A DNA stretch of 64,000 nt from Pseudomonadota bacterium (GTDB lineage Bacteria > Pseudomonadota > Gammaproteobacteria > Burkholderiales > Burkholderiaceae_C), in NCBI GenBank assembly GCA_021816585.1, contig JAKAXL010000001.1:62001-126000 (forward strand), in the 5' to 3' direction. How positions within the stretch are numbered: position 1 is the stretch's first letter; the number at the start of each line of letters is the position of its first letter. Positions 7,518 to 15,911 of the stretch are shown here, piece after piece. Under the pieces are notes generated by a model, which ran no database searches, had not been told where the DNA came from, and worked only from the letters and a program-made list of their open reading frames with translations. The translations under genes were made by a program, and so were the position numbers.

Positions 7518-7534
7518 TGGCACGCCGATTGCTT
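7518..7534 (+). promoter_or_regulatory. Sigma-54 (RpoN) promoter of the first pilin gene
   Basis: TGGCAC-N5-TTGCTT matches the -24/-12 sigma-54 consensus, with GG at 7519-7520 and GC at 7531-7532 correctly spaced. Transcription would start near 7545, about 110 bases before the pilin ATG. Type IV pilin genes are classically RpoN-dependent and activated by PilR-like proteins. No activator gene is in the window. The rest of the 7356-7654 gap shows no gene. Confidence 0.85.
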
Positions 7535-7654
7535 CAGGGATGGCACCCCGACAGGGGCTGACGTCGACCCGGCAGCGACCGGTCTCGCAACACCGGTGAC
7601 TCTCGCGAGTCCGGCCGCAGGGCTCACAGGTTTTCCGTACACAAGGATCCGCAC

Positions 7655-8119
7655 ATGAAAAAGCAATTGCAACAAGGCTTCACGCTGATCGAATTGATGA
7701 TCGTGGTTGCGATCATCGGCATCCTGGCCGCGATCGCGATCCCCGCCTACCAGAACTACACCATCCGCGCGCAGGTCTCGGAAGGTCTGTCGCTGGCCGA
7801 CGGCGCGAAGACCGGGGTGGCCGAGTTCTACAGCAACTACGGCCACTGGCCGACGAACAACGCCTCGGCGGGCCTGGCCACGGATACTTCCATCGGCGGC
7901 AACTACGTGCAGTCGGTCAACGTAGCGACGAACGGCCTCATCACCATCACGTACGGACCGGGCTCCGGCAATTACGGCAAGAAGGCCAACAGCGCCATCG
8001 ACAACACCACGCTGGTTCTGTCGGCCCTCACGGCCGGCGGTGGCTCGATCCAGTGGACCTGCAAGGCCGGTGGAACCAAGGGAGTGCCCTCGGAGTACCT
8101 GCCGTCCTCCTGCACCTGA
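7655..8119 (+). CDS. pilA: Type IV pilin (PilA-like major pilin), first of two
   Basis: The 154-residue prepilin has a short leader, MKKQLQQG, then the class IVa start [20 protein letters not shown]; PilD-type peptidase would cut after Gly8 and methylate Phe1, with Glu5 (mature) conserved. The hydrophobic N-terminal helix is followed by a globular domain ([16 protein letters not shown]) and a C-terminal disulfide loop between the Cys of WTCKAGG and the Cys of the terminal SSCT. Length is normal. It has a sigma-54 promoter, an AAGGA ribosome-binding site and a strong terminator just downstream. The pilin forms the pilus fibre used for twitching, attachment or DNA uptake. Confidence 0.93.
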   Translation: MKKQLQQGFTLIELMIVVAIIGILAAIAIPAYQNYTIRAQVSEGLSLADGAKTGVAEFYSNYGHWPTNNASAGLATDTSIGGNYVQSVNVATNGLITITYGPGSGNYGKKANSAIDNTTLVLSALTAGGGSIQWTCKAGGTKGVPSEYLPSSCT

Positions 8120-8140
8120 TCTCCAGAGTGTGATTCTTGC

Positions 8141-8166
8141 AAACCCGCCGCAAGGCGGGTTTTTTC
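8141..8166 (+). terminator. Rho-independent terminator between the two pilin genes
   Basis: AAACCCGCC, a GCAA loop and GGCGGGTTTTTT form a stem ending in at least six T residues. It lies 21 bp after the first pilin stop and 41 bp before the second pilin start, so read-through to the second pilin should be limited. Confidence 0.92.
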
Positions 8167-8206
8167 TAGGCGCAACGTTTCCGCTTCGTACCCGCGGAGC
8201 CAGAAC

Positions 8207-8632
8207 ATGAAAAGCAAGTCGCGCGGTTTCACGCTGATCGAACTGATGATCGTGGTCGCGATCATCGGCATCCTGGCCGCGATCGCGATTCCGGCGTACG
8301 GCACCTACATGGTGCGCGCGCAGGTCGCGGAGGGTCTCACGCTGGCGGAGGGCTACAAGACCGTGATCTGGGACTACTACTCGCAGCACGGCGTGTTTCC
8401 GCCGAGCAACCAGAGTGCCGGCGCTCCGTCGGCCGCCTCGATCCAGGGCAGCTACGTGCACTCGGTGAACATCGCCAAGGGTCTGATCACGATCACCTTC
8501 GGCAACAAGGCCAACAACTCGATCTCGGGCAGTACCCTGTTGCTGTCGGCCACCAGTTCGGCCGATTCGCTGCAATGGGTGTGCCGCGGCGGAACGATCT
8601 CGAGCCGGTACCTGCCGACGTCCTGTACCTGA
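8207..8632 (+). CDS. Type IV pilin, second tandem copy
   Basis: The 141-residue prepilin begins MKSKSRG, then [20 protein letters not shown], identical to the first pilin over the processed N-terminal helix. The head domain differs (EGYKTVIWDYYSQHGVFPPS), and the C-terminal disulfide loop is kept (WVCRGG to PTSCT). The genes look like a tandem duplication whose head domains diverged while the assembly helix stayed fixed. No sigma-54 promoter is evident in the 87-bp gap, and a terminator separates it from the first pilin. It may be a minor or alternative pilin. Its stop lies 10 bp from the stop of the convergent small gene. Confidence 0.92.
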   Translation: MKSKSRGFTLIELMIVVAIIGILAAIAIPAYGTYMVRAQVAEGLTLAEGYKTVIWDYYSQHGVFPPSNQSAGAPSAASIQGSYVHSVNIAKGLITITFGNKANNSISGSTLLLSATSSADSLQWVCRGGTISSRYLPTSCT

Positions 8633-8642
8633 GTCTGGCGGC

Positions 8643-8951
8643 TCAACGAGCCTCCAGGCAGTGAGCGCTCCGCAGGTGCGCGCCAAGAATCTGCGTGCAG
8701 GCGACCAGCTTGATCTGACCCGGCGACAGCCCTTCGGCCAGTTGCGCGTAGGCCAGTGCGACGGCGTCCAGATGTACGTGATCCATCCCGGCGGTGCGCA
8801 GGCGCCCGCTCTCTTGCAGCACCGCCTGCTGCGCGCGGCGCGCCCGCGCCGGGCTGGCCGGCGCACCGCGCCACGCCGCCTCGAGCAGTCGCAGCGCGTC
8901 GTGCAGACCCTCGTGGCGGAGCGACTCGTCCGCCGGCGGCTCCTCAGCCAT
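8643..8951 (-). CDS. Small helical protein coupled to the EAL-CBS-GGDEF gene
   Basis: The ATG at 8951 gives 102 residues, and the start overlaps the end of the upstream c-di-GMP gene by eight bases, so translation is probably coupled. The sequence is soluble and predicted helical (LHDALRLLEAAWRG, ALAYAQLAEGLSPGQIKLVA) with no signal peptide, membrane segment or family I recognise. Two Cys (VACTQ, AHCLEA) lie near the C-terminus. Codon use resembles neighbouring genes. Given the coupling, it may be a partner or regulator of the c-di-GMP protein; this is inference. An upstream in-frame start would lie deep inside the neighbouring gene. Confidence 0.7.
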   Translation of the reverse strand: MAEEPPADESLRHEGLHDALRLLEAAWRGAPASPARARRAQQAVLQESGRLRTAGMDHVHLDAVALAYAQLAEGLSPGQIKLVACTQILGAHLRSAHCLEAR

Positions 8952-10749
8952 GGCGCCTGCGGTCGATGAACAGCGCATTCCCGCTCATGCGCTTGGCTGC
9001 GCGCTTGAGTTCGGCCAGCACGTTGGCCACCTCGCGGTGCGACTCGAAGCACGCGGGCTCGACCGCGAAGGCCCCGATCGACAGCGTCGGCAGCGCGAAG
9101 AACGTGGCCTCGCCGCGTCGGTTCTCGGCCCAGTAGCCCTTTTGCTCCAGCACCTGCGGCTCGACGAAGCTCGCGACGGCCTGCTCGAATCCGTCCAGCA
9201 CGCCGCGCAGTTCGGCTTCCCAGCGCGTCGAGCATGACAGCGCGATGAAGTCGTCGCCGCCGATGTGCCCGAGGAAGCTGCCTTGCGGCGCCAGCCGGCT
9301 GCGCAGCACGTCGGCCAGCAGCAGGATGATCTCGTCGCCCATGCGGTAGCCGAACCTGTCGTTGAAGGGCTTGAAGTGGTCGATGTCCGCGTAGGCCGCG
9401 GCGAAGCGGCGTTCCTCGCGCAGCCAGCGGTCCAGGCAGTCGTTGATCGGCACGTTGCCCGGCAACAGCGTGAGCGGATTCGCGTAGCGTGCCGCCTGCA
9501 CCTGGAACTCGGTGACCAGGCGCAGCAGGTCCCCGACCAGCAGCAGCCCGCGATAGTGCCCGCCCTCGGTCACCAGCACGCCCTCGGTGGCGTGGCGATA
9601 GCTGGAGTCGGCGATCAGGCTGGTCGCCTGGCGCAGGCTGCTGCGCGCGTCCAGGCGCAGCACGTCGCTGCTCATCACCATCGTGCAGGGCTTGTTGCCG
9701 AACAGGTCGCGCACATGCGGGCGGAACAGCCGGTCGGCGACCACGTAGCGGTTGATGATTCCCAGCGCCCGGCCCAGTTCGTCGACCACCGGTACCGAGG
9801 TCAGGTCCGCATCCTGCTCGAGCATGCGCAGCACGTGGTCGAGCTTGGTCTGCGGCGCCACCGGCGCGATCTGGCGCGCCAGCCCGAGCAGCGACTGCTC
9901 GATGCTGCCGCGGCTGGCCAGCGCATGCAGCGCCGGCTGCGGGTCGCGCAGCGCGTCGCAGGCCTGCGCGGCCGGCTCCGGCGCCGGCCGCGCCTGCGGG
10001 CGGGCGATGAAGTAGCCCTGCGCCATGCTCACCCCGAGTTCCCGCAGGGTCAGCAGCTCGCGCTCGGTTTCCACCCCCTCGGCGACCACCACCGACCGGC
10101 TGGCCTCGGACAGCAGCAGCACCGAGCGCACGAAGGCCGCCTTGAAGGGGTCGTCGGCGAGTTCGGCGACGTAGCTGCGGTCGATCTTCAGGTAGCGCGG
10201 GCGCAGGCGCTTCCACAACGCGAAGCGGCCGAAGCCCTGGCCGAGGTCGTCGAGCGCCAGGTCATAGCCGAGTTCGCGCAGGAACTGCGCCGCGACGAAG
10301 GCCTGCGTTCCCTCGGCCAGCCCGTCCGATTCGAGCAGTTCCAGGACCAGGCGCGACGGCGGCAGGCCGTGCTCCTGCAGCCAGCGCAGCGTCGGCTCCT
10401 GGGCGAACCAGCCGCAATCGAACAGCGCCTCGGTGACATTGAGGAACAGGTGCCCGGCCAGGCCGGCGGCCGCGAAGCCCTCGACCGCGGTCTGCACGCA
10501 CAGCCGGTCGAACTCGGCCACGCAGTCGCATCGGCGCGCGCAGGCGAACAGCCGGTCGGGACGTTCCAGCGGGCTGCCTGACGGTCCCCGCACCAACGCT
10601 TCAAAACCGTGGAATCTACGGTTTCTCAAATCCATGATTGGCTGGAATACTGCGCTCAATCGGCGCTCCAGCATGATGTTTTGAAATTGCGAAACGAGAT
10701 GGTTCTCGGCGGTATCCGGGACGAAGTCCCGCGGGACAATGGCGACCAT
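8944..10749 (-). CDS. c-di-GMP protein: EAL - CBS pair - GGDEF
   Basis: The 601-residue protein has an EAL phosphodiesterase domain (about 20-255), two CBS domains (about 295-420) and a GGDEF domain (about 425-590). Catalytic EAL residues are present: FEALVRG (50-52), LFLNVTE, LELLES, DDLG (167-170), LKIDRS and AEGVET. The GGDEF domain carries GGDDF (497-501) with FADIDHFKPFND-type metal residues (YADIDHFKPFND), a permitted variant; no RxxD inhibitory site precedes it. CBS pairs commonly bind adenosine nucleotides, so activity may respond to ATP, AMP or a related ligand. There is no membrane segment or signal peptide. The small downstream gene overlaps its 3' end; tandem pilins lie just beyond, suggesting pilus control. 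Confidence 0.92.
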   Translation of the reverse strand: MVAIVPRDFVPDTAENHLVSQFQNIMLERRLSAVFQPIMDLRNRRFHGFEALVRGPSGSPLERPDRLFACARRCDCVAEFDRLCVQTAVEGFAAAGLAGHLFLNVTEALFDCGWFAQEPTLRWLQEHGLPPSRLVLELLESDGLAEGTQAFVAAQFLRELGYDLALDDLGQGFGRFALWKRLRPRYLKIDRSYVAELADDPFKAAFVRSVLLLSEASRSVVVAEGVETERELLTLRELGVSMAQGYFIARPQARPAPEPAAQACDALRDPQPALHALASRGSIEQSLLGLARQIAPVAPQTKLDHVLRMLEQDADLTSVPVVDELGRALGIINRYVVADRLFRPHVRDLFGNKPCTMVMSSDVLRLDARSSLRQATSLIADSSYRHATEGVLVTEGGHYRGLLLVGDLLRLVTEFQVQAARYANPLTLLPGNVPINDCLDRWLREERRFAAAYADIDHFKPFNDRFGYRMGDEIILLLADVLRSRLAPQGSFLGHIGGDDFIALSCSTRWEAELRGVLDGFEQAVASFVEPQVLEQKGYWAENRRGEATFFALPTLSIGAFAVEPACFESHREVANVLAELKRAAKRMSGNALFIDRRRHG

Positions 10750-10823
10750 GGTGAAAGACCGGGGCAGTCCGGCCTTTGTAATCCCTGCGCATGACCGCGC
10801 GGTGACATTGGGCGGCGTCCCGC

Positions 10824-13217
10824 TCAGGCGCCTGCGCCGCGCCCGCGCGGAGCGGTCATCGATGCGAAGGGAGTGATCCCGGACAGCGGCGGCATGCGCC
10901 AGTTGCGCACCCAGGCCGGCACATGCTGCGGCGGCATCGCCGGCGAGATCGCGTGCCCCTGCCCGAAGTCCGCCTGCAGGTACTGGGCGTATTCGAGCAG
11001 GATCTGGGTCTCCAGTCCTTCGATGGTGATGCGCAGGTCCAGGCGCCGCGCCAGGTCGACCAGCCCGGTCACCAGCGGCACGGCGCGCGGGTTGTTGGCG
11101 ACGATCCCGTGCACCAGCCCCTGGTCCACTTTCACCATGTCGAAGGGAAGGCTGTTGAGCCGGAGCAGGCTGCTGTAGCCGGCGCCCAGGTCATCCAGCG
11201 CGAGGCGCACGCCCAGCGCGCGAAGCTGTTCGGTGGCGCTGCGCATCGTGGCCTGGCTGGCGACGTCGCGGTCCTCGAGGATCTCCAGGCTCAGCCGCCC
11301 CGGGTCGATCCCGGCGTGCGCCAGGGCGGAGCGCACCCATTGCACGCACTCGGCGTTGCGCAGCGTTGCCGGCGGAAGGTTCAGTGCGAGATCGAGGCGC
11401 ACGCCCTCGCGCTCCCAGGCCCGCAGCGCCTGCAGCGACAGCTGCAGCCCGTCGAGGAACAGGCGGTCGAGTTCGTGCTGGCCGAGGATGGGCAGGAAGC
11501 GCGCCGGCGGCAGCAGCTCGGCTGCGTCGAGCTGCAGGCGCGCGAGCGCCTCCACACGGGTGCAGTCCTGCCGCCGCAGGTCGACGATGGGCTGCATCAT
11601 CATGCGCAGTCCACCGCCGAACAGGCGTTGGCGCCAGCGCGCGCGCTCGTCCGCGGCCACCGCCGGCAGGGCGACGTCCTCGCCGACCCGTCCCAGTTCG
11701 GCGGCCATGAAAAAGCGCAGCGAATCCAGCGCATGGCGCATCAGCGCGGTGCCGAACAGCGACGCCGGCAATTGGCCGTACAGCTTCAGCACCACCAGCA
11801 CATGTCCGGCGGCATCGAGCACCGGCACCGCCACCGAGCTGCGCACGCCGTGCTCGAGCAGCTGCAGCGCCCAGCCGCGGCCGATGCGCGCGGCATGCGC
11901 GACGTCCGGGCCCGGCTCGATGTCCGAGCGCAGCCAGCTGCGGGCCAGCGAGTTGTCGCCCAGCGGCTGGCCGTCCTCGAACGCCCCGCTGGGGCTGCGC
12001 AGGCGCCATGCTTCGTGACCGGCGCTCTGCGATTCCAGCACGAAGCGCCCGCGAGCGTCCTGGGTGTAGGCGCTGCACCAGGCCATGAACGGCATCTGCT
12101 GCAGGGACTGCACGATCACGTCGAGCAGGTCGGCGCGGCGGCGCGTTCGCTGCATCGCCGCGGCAAGCTCATGCACGCGCTCGAGCAACTCCTCGCGCAG
12201 CTGCTCGGCCCCCTCGTGCTGGAAACTCAGGTCGGCCTCGATGCGCTGCATCAGCGTGCCCAGGAACAGCATGCGTTCGCTCAGTCGCGTCGGGATGCGC
12301 TGGGTGAGTCCAGCCAGTCGCCGGTACAGGCAGCCGAGTGCGCACACCCCCACCTGCGGCGGAACCCCCAATGCGGCCTGCAGCCGACCCATGTGCATCG
12401 CGTGCCGGCGGTGCTGCTCGCGTCGCAGCTCGGGTGCCAGCAGCATCTGCACATAGTGTTCGAGCTGCGGCTCCAGGTCCGCGACGGGCCGTGCCGGCGA
12501 GCTTGCGGCGCCGTCGGGGGGCGGCGCGTCGAGCAGGTGCAGCGCGTGCAGCAGCTCCTCGCTCAGGCGCGGCAGGCGCGGCCCGATGAAGCGCTGCAGC
12601 CAGGCCATGTTCGCGGCAGCCGGCGTCCCATAGGGGTCGAGCTGCTCGCCGCGCCGCTGCAACTCGCGCTCGCTGCGGCTGAACAATGCGGCTTCGGCGA
12701 GTCCGAGCAGGCGCGAGACATGGCTCGCGTCCTGCGGATAGAGGGCGCAGCCCACCGAGGCGGAAAGCTTGCGCTGCACCCCTGGCGCGACTTCGAAGGG
12801 CTCGCGCAGCATGTGGATCAGGCCCTCGACCGCCTTGCGCCAGTCGGCCGCCGCGGCGCCGCGCAGCAGCAGCGCGAAGGAATCGGCGCCGATGCGCGCC
12901 GTCAGCTCCAGCTGCGGCTGTCGGCGCAGCCGGGCGGCCAGCTCGGCCAGCACGGCGTCGCCGGCGCGTTGCCCCCATCGCTCGTTGATGCGGGCGAAAC
13001 GGTAGACGTCGAGCACCAGCAAGGCCAGTGTCGATCCCGGTGGCATGGCCGCGGCGAGCTGCGGCAGGGCCGCTTCGAGTTCGGCGCGTGTGGCCAGGCC
13101 GGTCAGCATGTCGGATCCGGGTGACGGAAGCTGCGCGCGGGGCGTGCCGCCGCGGCCTTCGGGCCGGCGAAGCGCGTCCAGGGCCCGCCTCGTCGCGTGG
13201 GGCAGGCGCAGGTTCAT
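10824..13217 (-). CDS. c-di-GMP protein: degenerate GGDEF - globin-like - GAF - EAL
   Basis: From ATG 13217 the protein has 797 residues. A GGDEF domain (about 35-185) is degenerate: the signature reads GADSF (110-114). Residues about 205-335 resemble a globin-coupled sensor domain, but where heme sensors have G-x-x-H this protein has MGRLQAALGV, placing Gln280 at the proximal-His position. A GAF-like region (about 360-510) follows. The C-terminal EAL domain (about 530-780) keeps RVEALARL, LNLPP, LEILED, DDLGAGYSS, VKVDQG and IEGLET, so phosphodiesterase activity is likely and cyclase activity unlikely. A longer TTG start at 13241 is less likely. The globin assignment rests on motif recall only. 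Confidence 0.88.
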   Translation of the reverse strand: MNLRLPHATRRALDALRRPEGRGGTPRAQLPSPGSDMLTGLATRAELEAALPQLAAAMPPGSTLALLVLDVYRFARINERWGQRAGDAVLAELAARLRRQPQLELTARIGADSFALLLRGAAAADWRKAVEGLIHMLREPFEVAPGVQRKLSASVGCALYPQDASHVSRLLGLAEAALFSRSERELQRRGEQLDPYGTPAAANMAWLQRFIGPRLPRLSEELLHALHLLDAPPPDGAASSPARPVADLEPQLEHYVQMLLAPELRREQHRRHAMHMGRLQAALGVPPQVGVCALGCLYRRLAGLTQRIPTRLSERMLFLGTLMQRIEADLSFQHEGAEQLREELLERVHELAAAMQRTRRRADLLDVIVQSLQQMPFMAWCSAYTQDARGRFVLESQSAGHEAWRLRSPSGAFEDGQPLGDNSLARSWLRSDIEPGPDVAHAARIGRGWALQLLEHGVRSSVAVPVLDAAGHVLVVLKLYGQLPASLFGTALMRHALDSLRFFMAAELGRVGEDVALPAVAADERARWRQRLFGGGLRMMMQPIVDLRRQDCTRVEALARLQLDAAELLPPARFLPILGQHELDRLFLDGLQLSLQALRAWEREGVRLDLALNLPPATLRNAECVQWVRSALAHAGIDPGRLSLEILEDRDVASQATMRSATEQLRALGVRLALDDLGAGYSSLLRLNSLPFDMVKVDQGLVHGIVANNPRAVPLVTGLVDLARRLDLRITIEGLETQILLEYAQYLQADFGQGHAISPAMPPQHVPAWVRNWRMPPLSGITPFASMTAPRGRGAGA

Positions 13218-13568
13218 CGGCGGGGCAGCGGGCCGGCGCAACGCGGAACCGAAATTTCCGCGGAATACCGTTGGATATCCTTCGGCATAATCGTTCCATT
13301 CGAGATCGATCCGCCAATTCTAGGGATCATCGATGAAACATCCATCAAATGAAGCATAATGTTCGATGGTTTTTGAGAATATCAATACTCCCTGCCGGCG
13401 GAGTCCGGCATCGTTGCGTGTGAACAAAATCACGAAAAGCGCCGACATCTGCAATCCGGCGCGTCGCGCAGTGCATGGGCGCACGAATATGTCGCACAAT
13501 GTGTACCCAGGCGCGCCGGTTTCGTCGCGCAAGCTCGGCAGTTCCCCGGTTCAACCTTCGTCAGCAAC
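13218..13568. other. AT-richer intergenic region between divergent c-di-GMP genes
   Basis: This 351-bp gap is clearly less GC-rich than its flanks around 13260-13500 and separates the globin-like EAL gene from the membrane GGDEF gene. Short frames on both strands show no domain, ribosome-binding site or codon bias I trust. It probably holds both promoters; a CRP-type palindrome lies at 13419-13434. Confidence 0.6.
13419..13434. promoter_or_regulatory. Candidate CRP-type binding site
   Basis: TGTGA-N6-TCACG matches the CRP/Vfr consensus TGTGA-N6-TCACA at nine of ten half-site bases. It lies 201 bp before the EAL gene and 134 bp before the GGDEF gene. A CRP-family protein with a CRP-like recognition helix is encoded at 42848. 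No clear -10/-35 fixes which gene it would serve. Confidence 0.45.
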
Positions 13569-15872
13569 GTGCAGTCCAGGGATCCACTCGAAGTCCATGC
13601 ACATCCGCCCGCCGGCCGCCGGCTGCTGCGCAGCGAACAGTGTGTGCAACTGGCGGAATCGGTCGGCATGCTGGCGATCGCGCAGCTGGTTGCCGCCGCT
13701 GCCTGCGCATGGCTGTTGCTCGGTCACTCCGCCGACGTCGAGCTGGCGTCGTGGCTGGCCGCCATGGTCGCGTTGCAGTCGCTGGCCCTGCCCTGGTGGC
13801 TGCGCGTGCCGTCGATCCGGCATGCGCGGGCAGCCGTCCAGCTGCGCGTGCACCGCCTGCTGCGCGCCGGCGCCTTCGTCAGCGGGCTGTTGTGGGGTGG
13901 CATGCCCTGGTGGGTGCACGCCGCCCCCGCGCTGCCGTCGGGCCTGGTGGCCTTCGTCGTCGCAGGCGTTGCCGGCGCGGTGGTCGGCGCGCTGTCCTTC
14001 GATGTCGCGGCGGCGCTGGGATTCGCCGGTGCCGCGCTGCTGCCGCTGAGTCTGTGGCTGAGCCTGCAGCCGGGGCTCGCCGCACATGTCGCGGCGGCGA
14101 TCGCCGCCGCCTATCTGCTGCTGCTTGCCCTGATCGGGCATGCCGCGCAGCAGCGCTTCGCGCGCGCAGTAGGCTGGCGTGCGCGCGGCCTGCACGAGAT
14201 CGCGAGGCGCGAGCGTCAGGCCGCGCACATGCGTCGCCTGGCGCGGTTCAACGAGTTGCTGGTGGAGCTCAACCACATCGGCATCGTGGCCGACGATGAG
14301 CAGGAGTTCGAACAGTCGGTGTGCCGTGTCGCGGTGCAGCGCGCCGGGGTCGCTCAGGCCTGGATCGCGCACGCCGGCGCCGACGCCGGTGCGGCGGGCC
14401 TCGGCGTGCGTGCCGCGTGTCCGCCGCAGGCCGCGGGCAGTCCGTGCTGCGGAGTCGAACAGGCGCGTCAGGCCTGGGAGGACTGCCGGCCCTGCTTCGC
14501 CGGCATCTCGGGGGCCGCGCGTGTCGGCGCCGTGCCGGCGTCGGTGGCGGCCCTGCCGCTGCGCGACCCGCAAGGCGTGCGCGGCGTGCTGGTGCTGTGC
14601 CTCGACGGGGCGGACGCCTTCGATCCCGCGACCGTCGCCACGCTGAGCCAGCTCGGCGTGGCCGTCGAGCGCGGCCTGCACGCGCTGGCGCAGCGCCAGG
14701 GCATGCAGCGCCTGCAGGGCCTGTACCGCGCGTTGATGAACGAGGGCGACGTGCTGCTGCAGGCGCGCAGCGTGCCGGAGATGCTTTTGCGCACCTGCCA
14801 GACCCTGACCGACGGCACGCATTTCCACGCGGCGTGGATGGCGCGTCCCGACGAACTGGGGCGCATCGAGGTCATCGCGCGCGCGGGCAGCGGCGCCGAC
14901 CAGCTCGACGCGCTGCGCATCAGCCTGGATGACGACGACCAGTCACCCCTGGCCATCCGGGTCTGGAAGAGTCATCGCGATGCCTGCTGCAACGACCTGC
15001 TGGGGGATCCCCGCATGGCGCCCTGGCGCGCGTCGATGCAGGCGTATGACTGGCGCTCGGCGCTGGCCACGCCGGTGTTCCGTGGCGGCTCGATCTGGGC
15101 CGTGCTGGTCTTCGTGTCGCCGCAGGCCCAGGCCTTCGACGAACCGACCAGTGAGCTGTGCCGGCGCGTCGCCGAGCTGCTGGGACATGGCCTCGACGAA
15201 CTCGACACCAAGCGTCGCCTCAACGAACTGCAGCAGGAGGAATCGCATCGCGCCCGCCACGACCTGCTGACGGGCCTGCCGAATCGCTTCGCGCTGACCC
15301 AGTACCTGCCGCAGGCGCTGACGGCCGCGCGGCGCGACGGCAGCGTGGTGGCGGTGGGCATGATCGACCTCGATGACTTCAAGCCGGTCAACGACACCTG
15401 GGGGCACGACGCCGGGGACCGCCTGCTGCGCGAACTCGGGCAGCGACTGCGAGGCGCCATCCGCAAGTTCGACGTGCTGGTGCGGCTCGGCGGCGACGAA
15501 TTCATCGTGGTGCTGGAGCAGATCGACTCCGAGCAGGTGCTGGGCCAGCTGGGCGACGTGCTGCGGCGCCTGCACGACGCGGTGCAACAGCCCTTCGAGA
15601 TCGCGCCGGGATGCCACGCCTCGATCGGCATGACCATGGGCCTGGCGCTGTACCCGCTGGACGCCGGGGATCCGGACGGCCTGATGCGCCAGGCCGACGC
15701 CGCGATGTACCAGGCCAAGCTGCACAAGCACGACCGCGCACGCTGGTGGCGTCTGGCGCCGGCCAGCGCCGAGCGACTCGAGGGCGTCGCGCCGCGTGCC
15801 TCGACTCCGCCGCAACTGCAGGTGGTGTCGTCGGACGGCAGGGGCTCGTCGGCGCGCGGCGGCGCAGGCTGA
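13569..15872 (+). CDS. Membrane diguanylate cyclase: N-terminal helices - two GAF-like regions - GGDEF
   Basis: The 767-residue protein uses a GTG start. About residues 30-200 form several hydrophobic helices (LAIAQLVAAAACAWLLLG, AALGFAGAALLPLSLWLSL, AAAIAAAYLLLLALIG), a MASE-like sensor. Two GAF-like regions follow (about 225-380 and 395-560), then a GGDEF domain (about 575-730) with the intact signature RLGGDEFIVV near residue 641. The RKFD motif five residues before it is a classical RxxD product-inhibition site, so an active, feedback-inhibited diguanylate cyclase is expected. The C-terminal 40 residues look disordered. It is divergent from the globin-like EAL gene, giving a synthase and hydrolases side by side. 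The start is uncertain because no strong ribosome-binding site is visible. Confidence 0.88.
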   Translation: MQSRDPLEVHAHPPAGRRLLRSEQCVQLAESVGMLAIAQLVAAAACAWLLLGHSADVELASWLAAMVALQSLALPWWLRVPSIRHARAAVQLRVHRLLRAGAFVSGLLWGGMPWWVHAAPALPSGLVAFVVAGVAGAVVGALSFDVAAALGFAGAALLPLSLWLSLQPGLAAHVAAAIAAAYLLLLALIGHAAQQRFARAVGWRARGLHEIARRERQAAHMRRLARFNELLVELNHIGIVADDEQEFEQSVCRVAVQRAGVAQAWIAHAGADAGAAGLGVRAACPPQAAGSPCCGVEQARQAWEDCRPCFAGISGAARVGAVPASVAALPLRDPQGVRGVLVLCLDGADAFDPATVATLSQLGVAVERGLHALAQRQGMQRLQGLYRALMNEGDVLLQARSVPEMLLRTCQTLTDGTHFHAAWMARPDELGRIEVIARAGSGADQLDALRISLDDDDQSPLAIRVWKSHRDACCNDLLGDPRMAPWRASMQAYDWRSALATPVFRGGSIWAVLVFVSPQAQAFDEPTSELCRRVAELLGHGLDELDTKRRLNELQQEESHRARHDLLTGLPNRFALTQYLPQALTAARRDGSVVAVGMIDLDDFKPVNDTWGHDAGDRLLRELGQRLRGAIRKFDVLVRLGGDEFIVVLEQIDSEQVLGQLGDVLRRLHDAVQQPFEIAPGCHASIGMTMGLALYPLDAGDPDGLMRQADAAMYQAKLHKHDRARWWRLAPASAERLEGVAPRASTPPQLQVVSSDGRGSSARGGAG

Positions 15873-15911
15873 GCAGGCTCGGGCGCGACCGCGCCGCCTG
15901 CGCGCGCGCCA

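Noticed and set aside
7352-10216. A 954-residue minus-strand frame across the pilins
   Set aside because: It is antisense to both pilins, contradicts the terminator and promoter, and overlaps the EAL gene out of frame.
13320-13532. A 70-residue minus-strand frame in the AT-richer gap
   Set aside because: No ribosome-binding site or family; the lower GC is better explained as promoter DNA.
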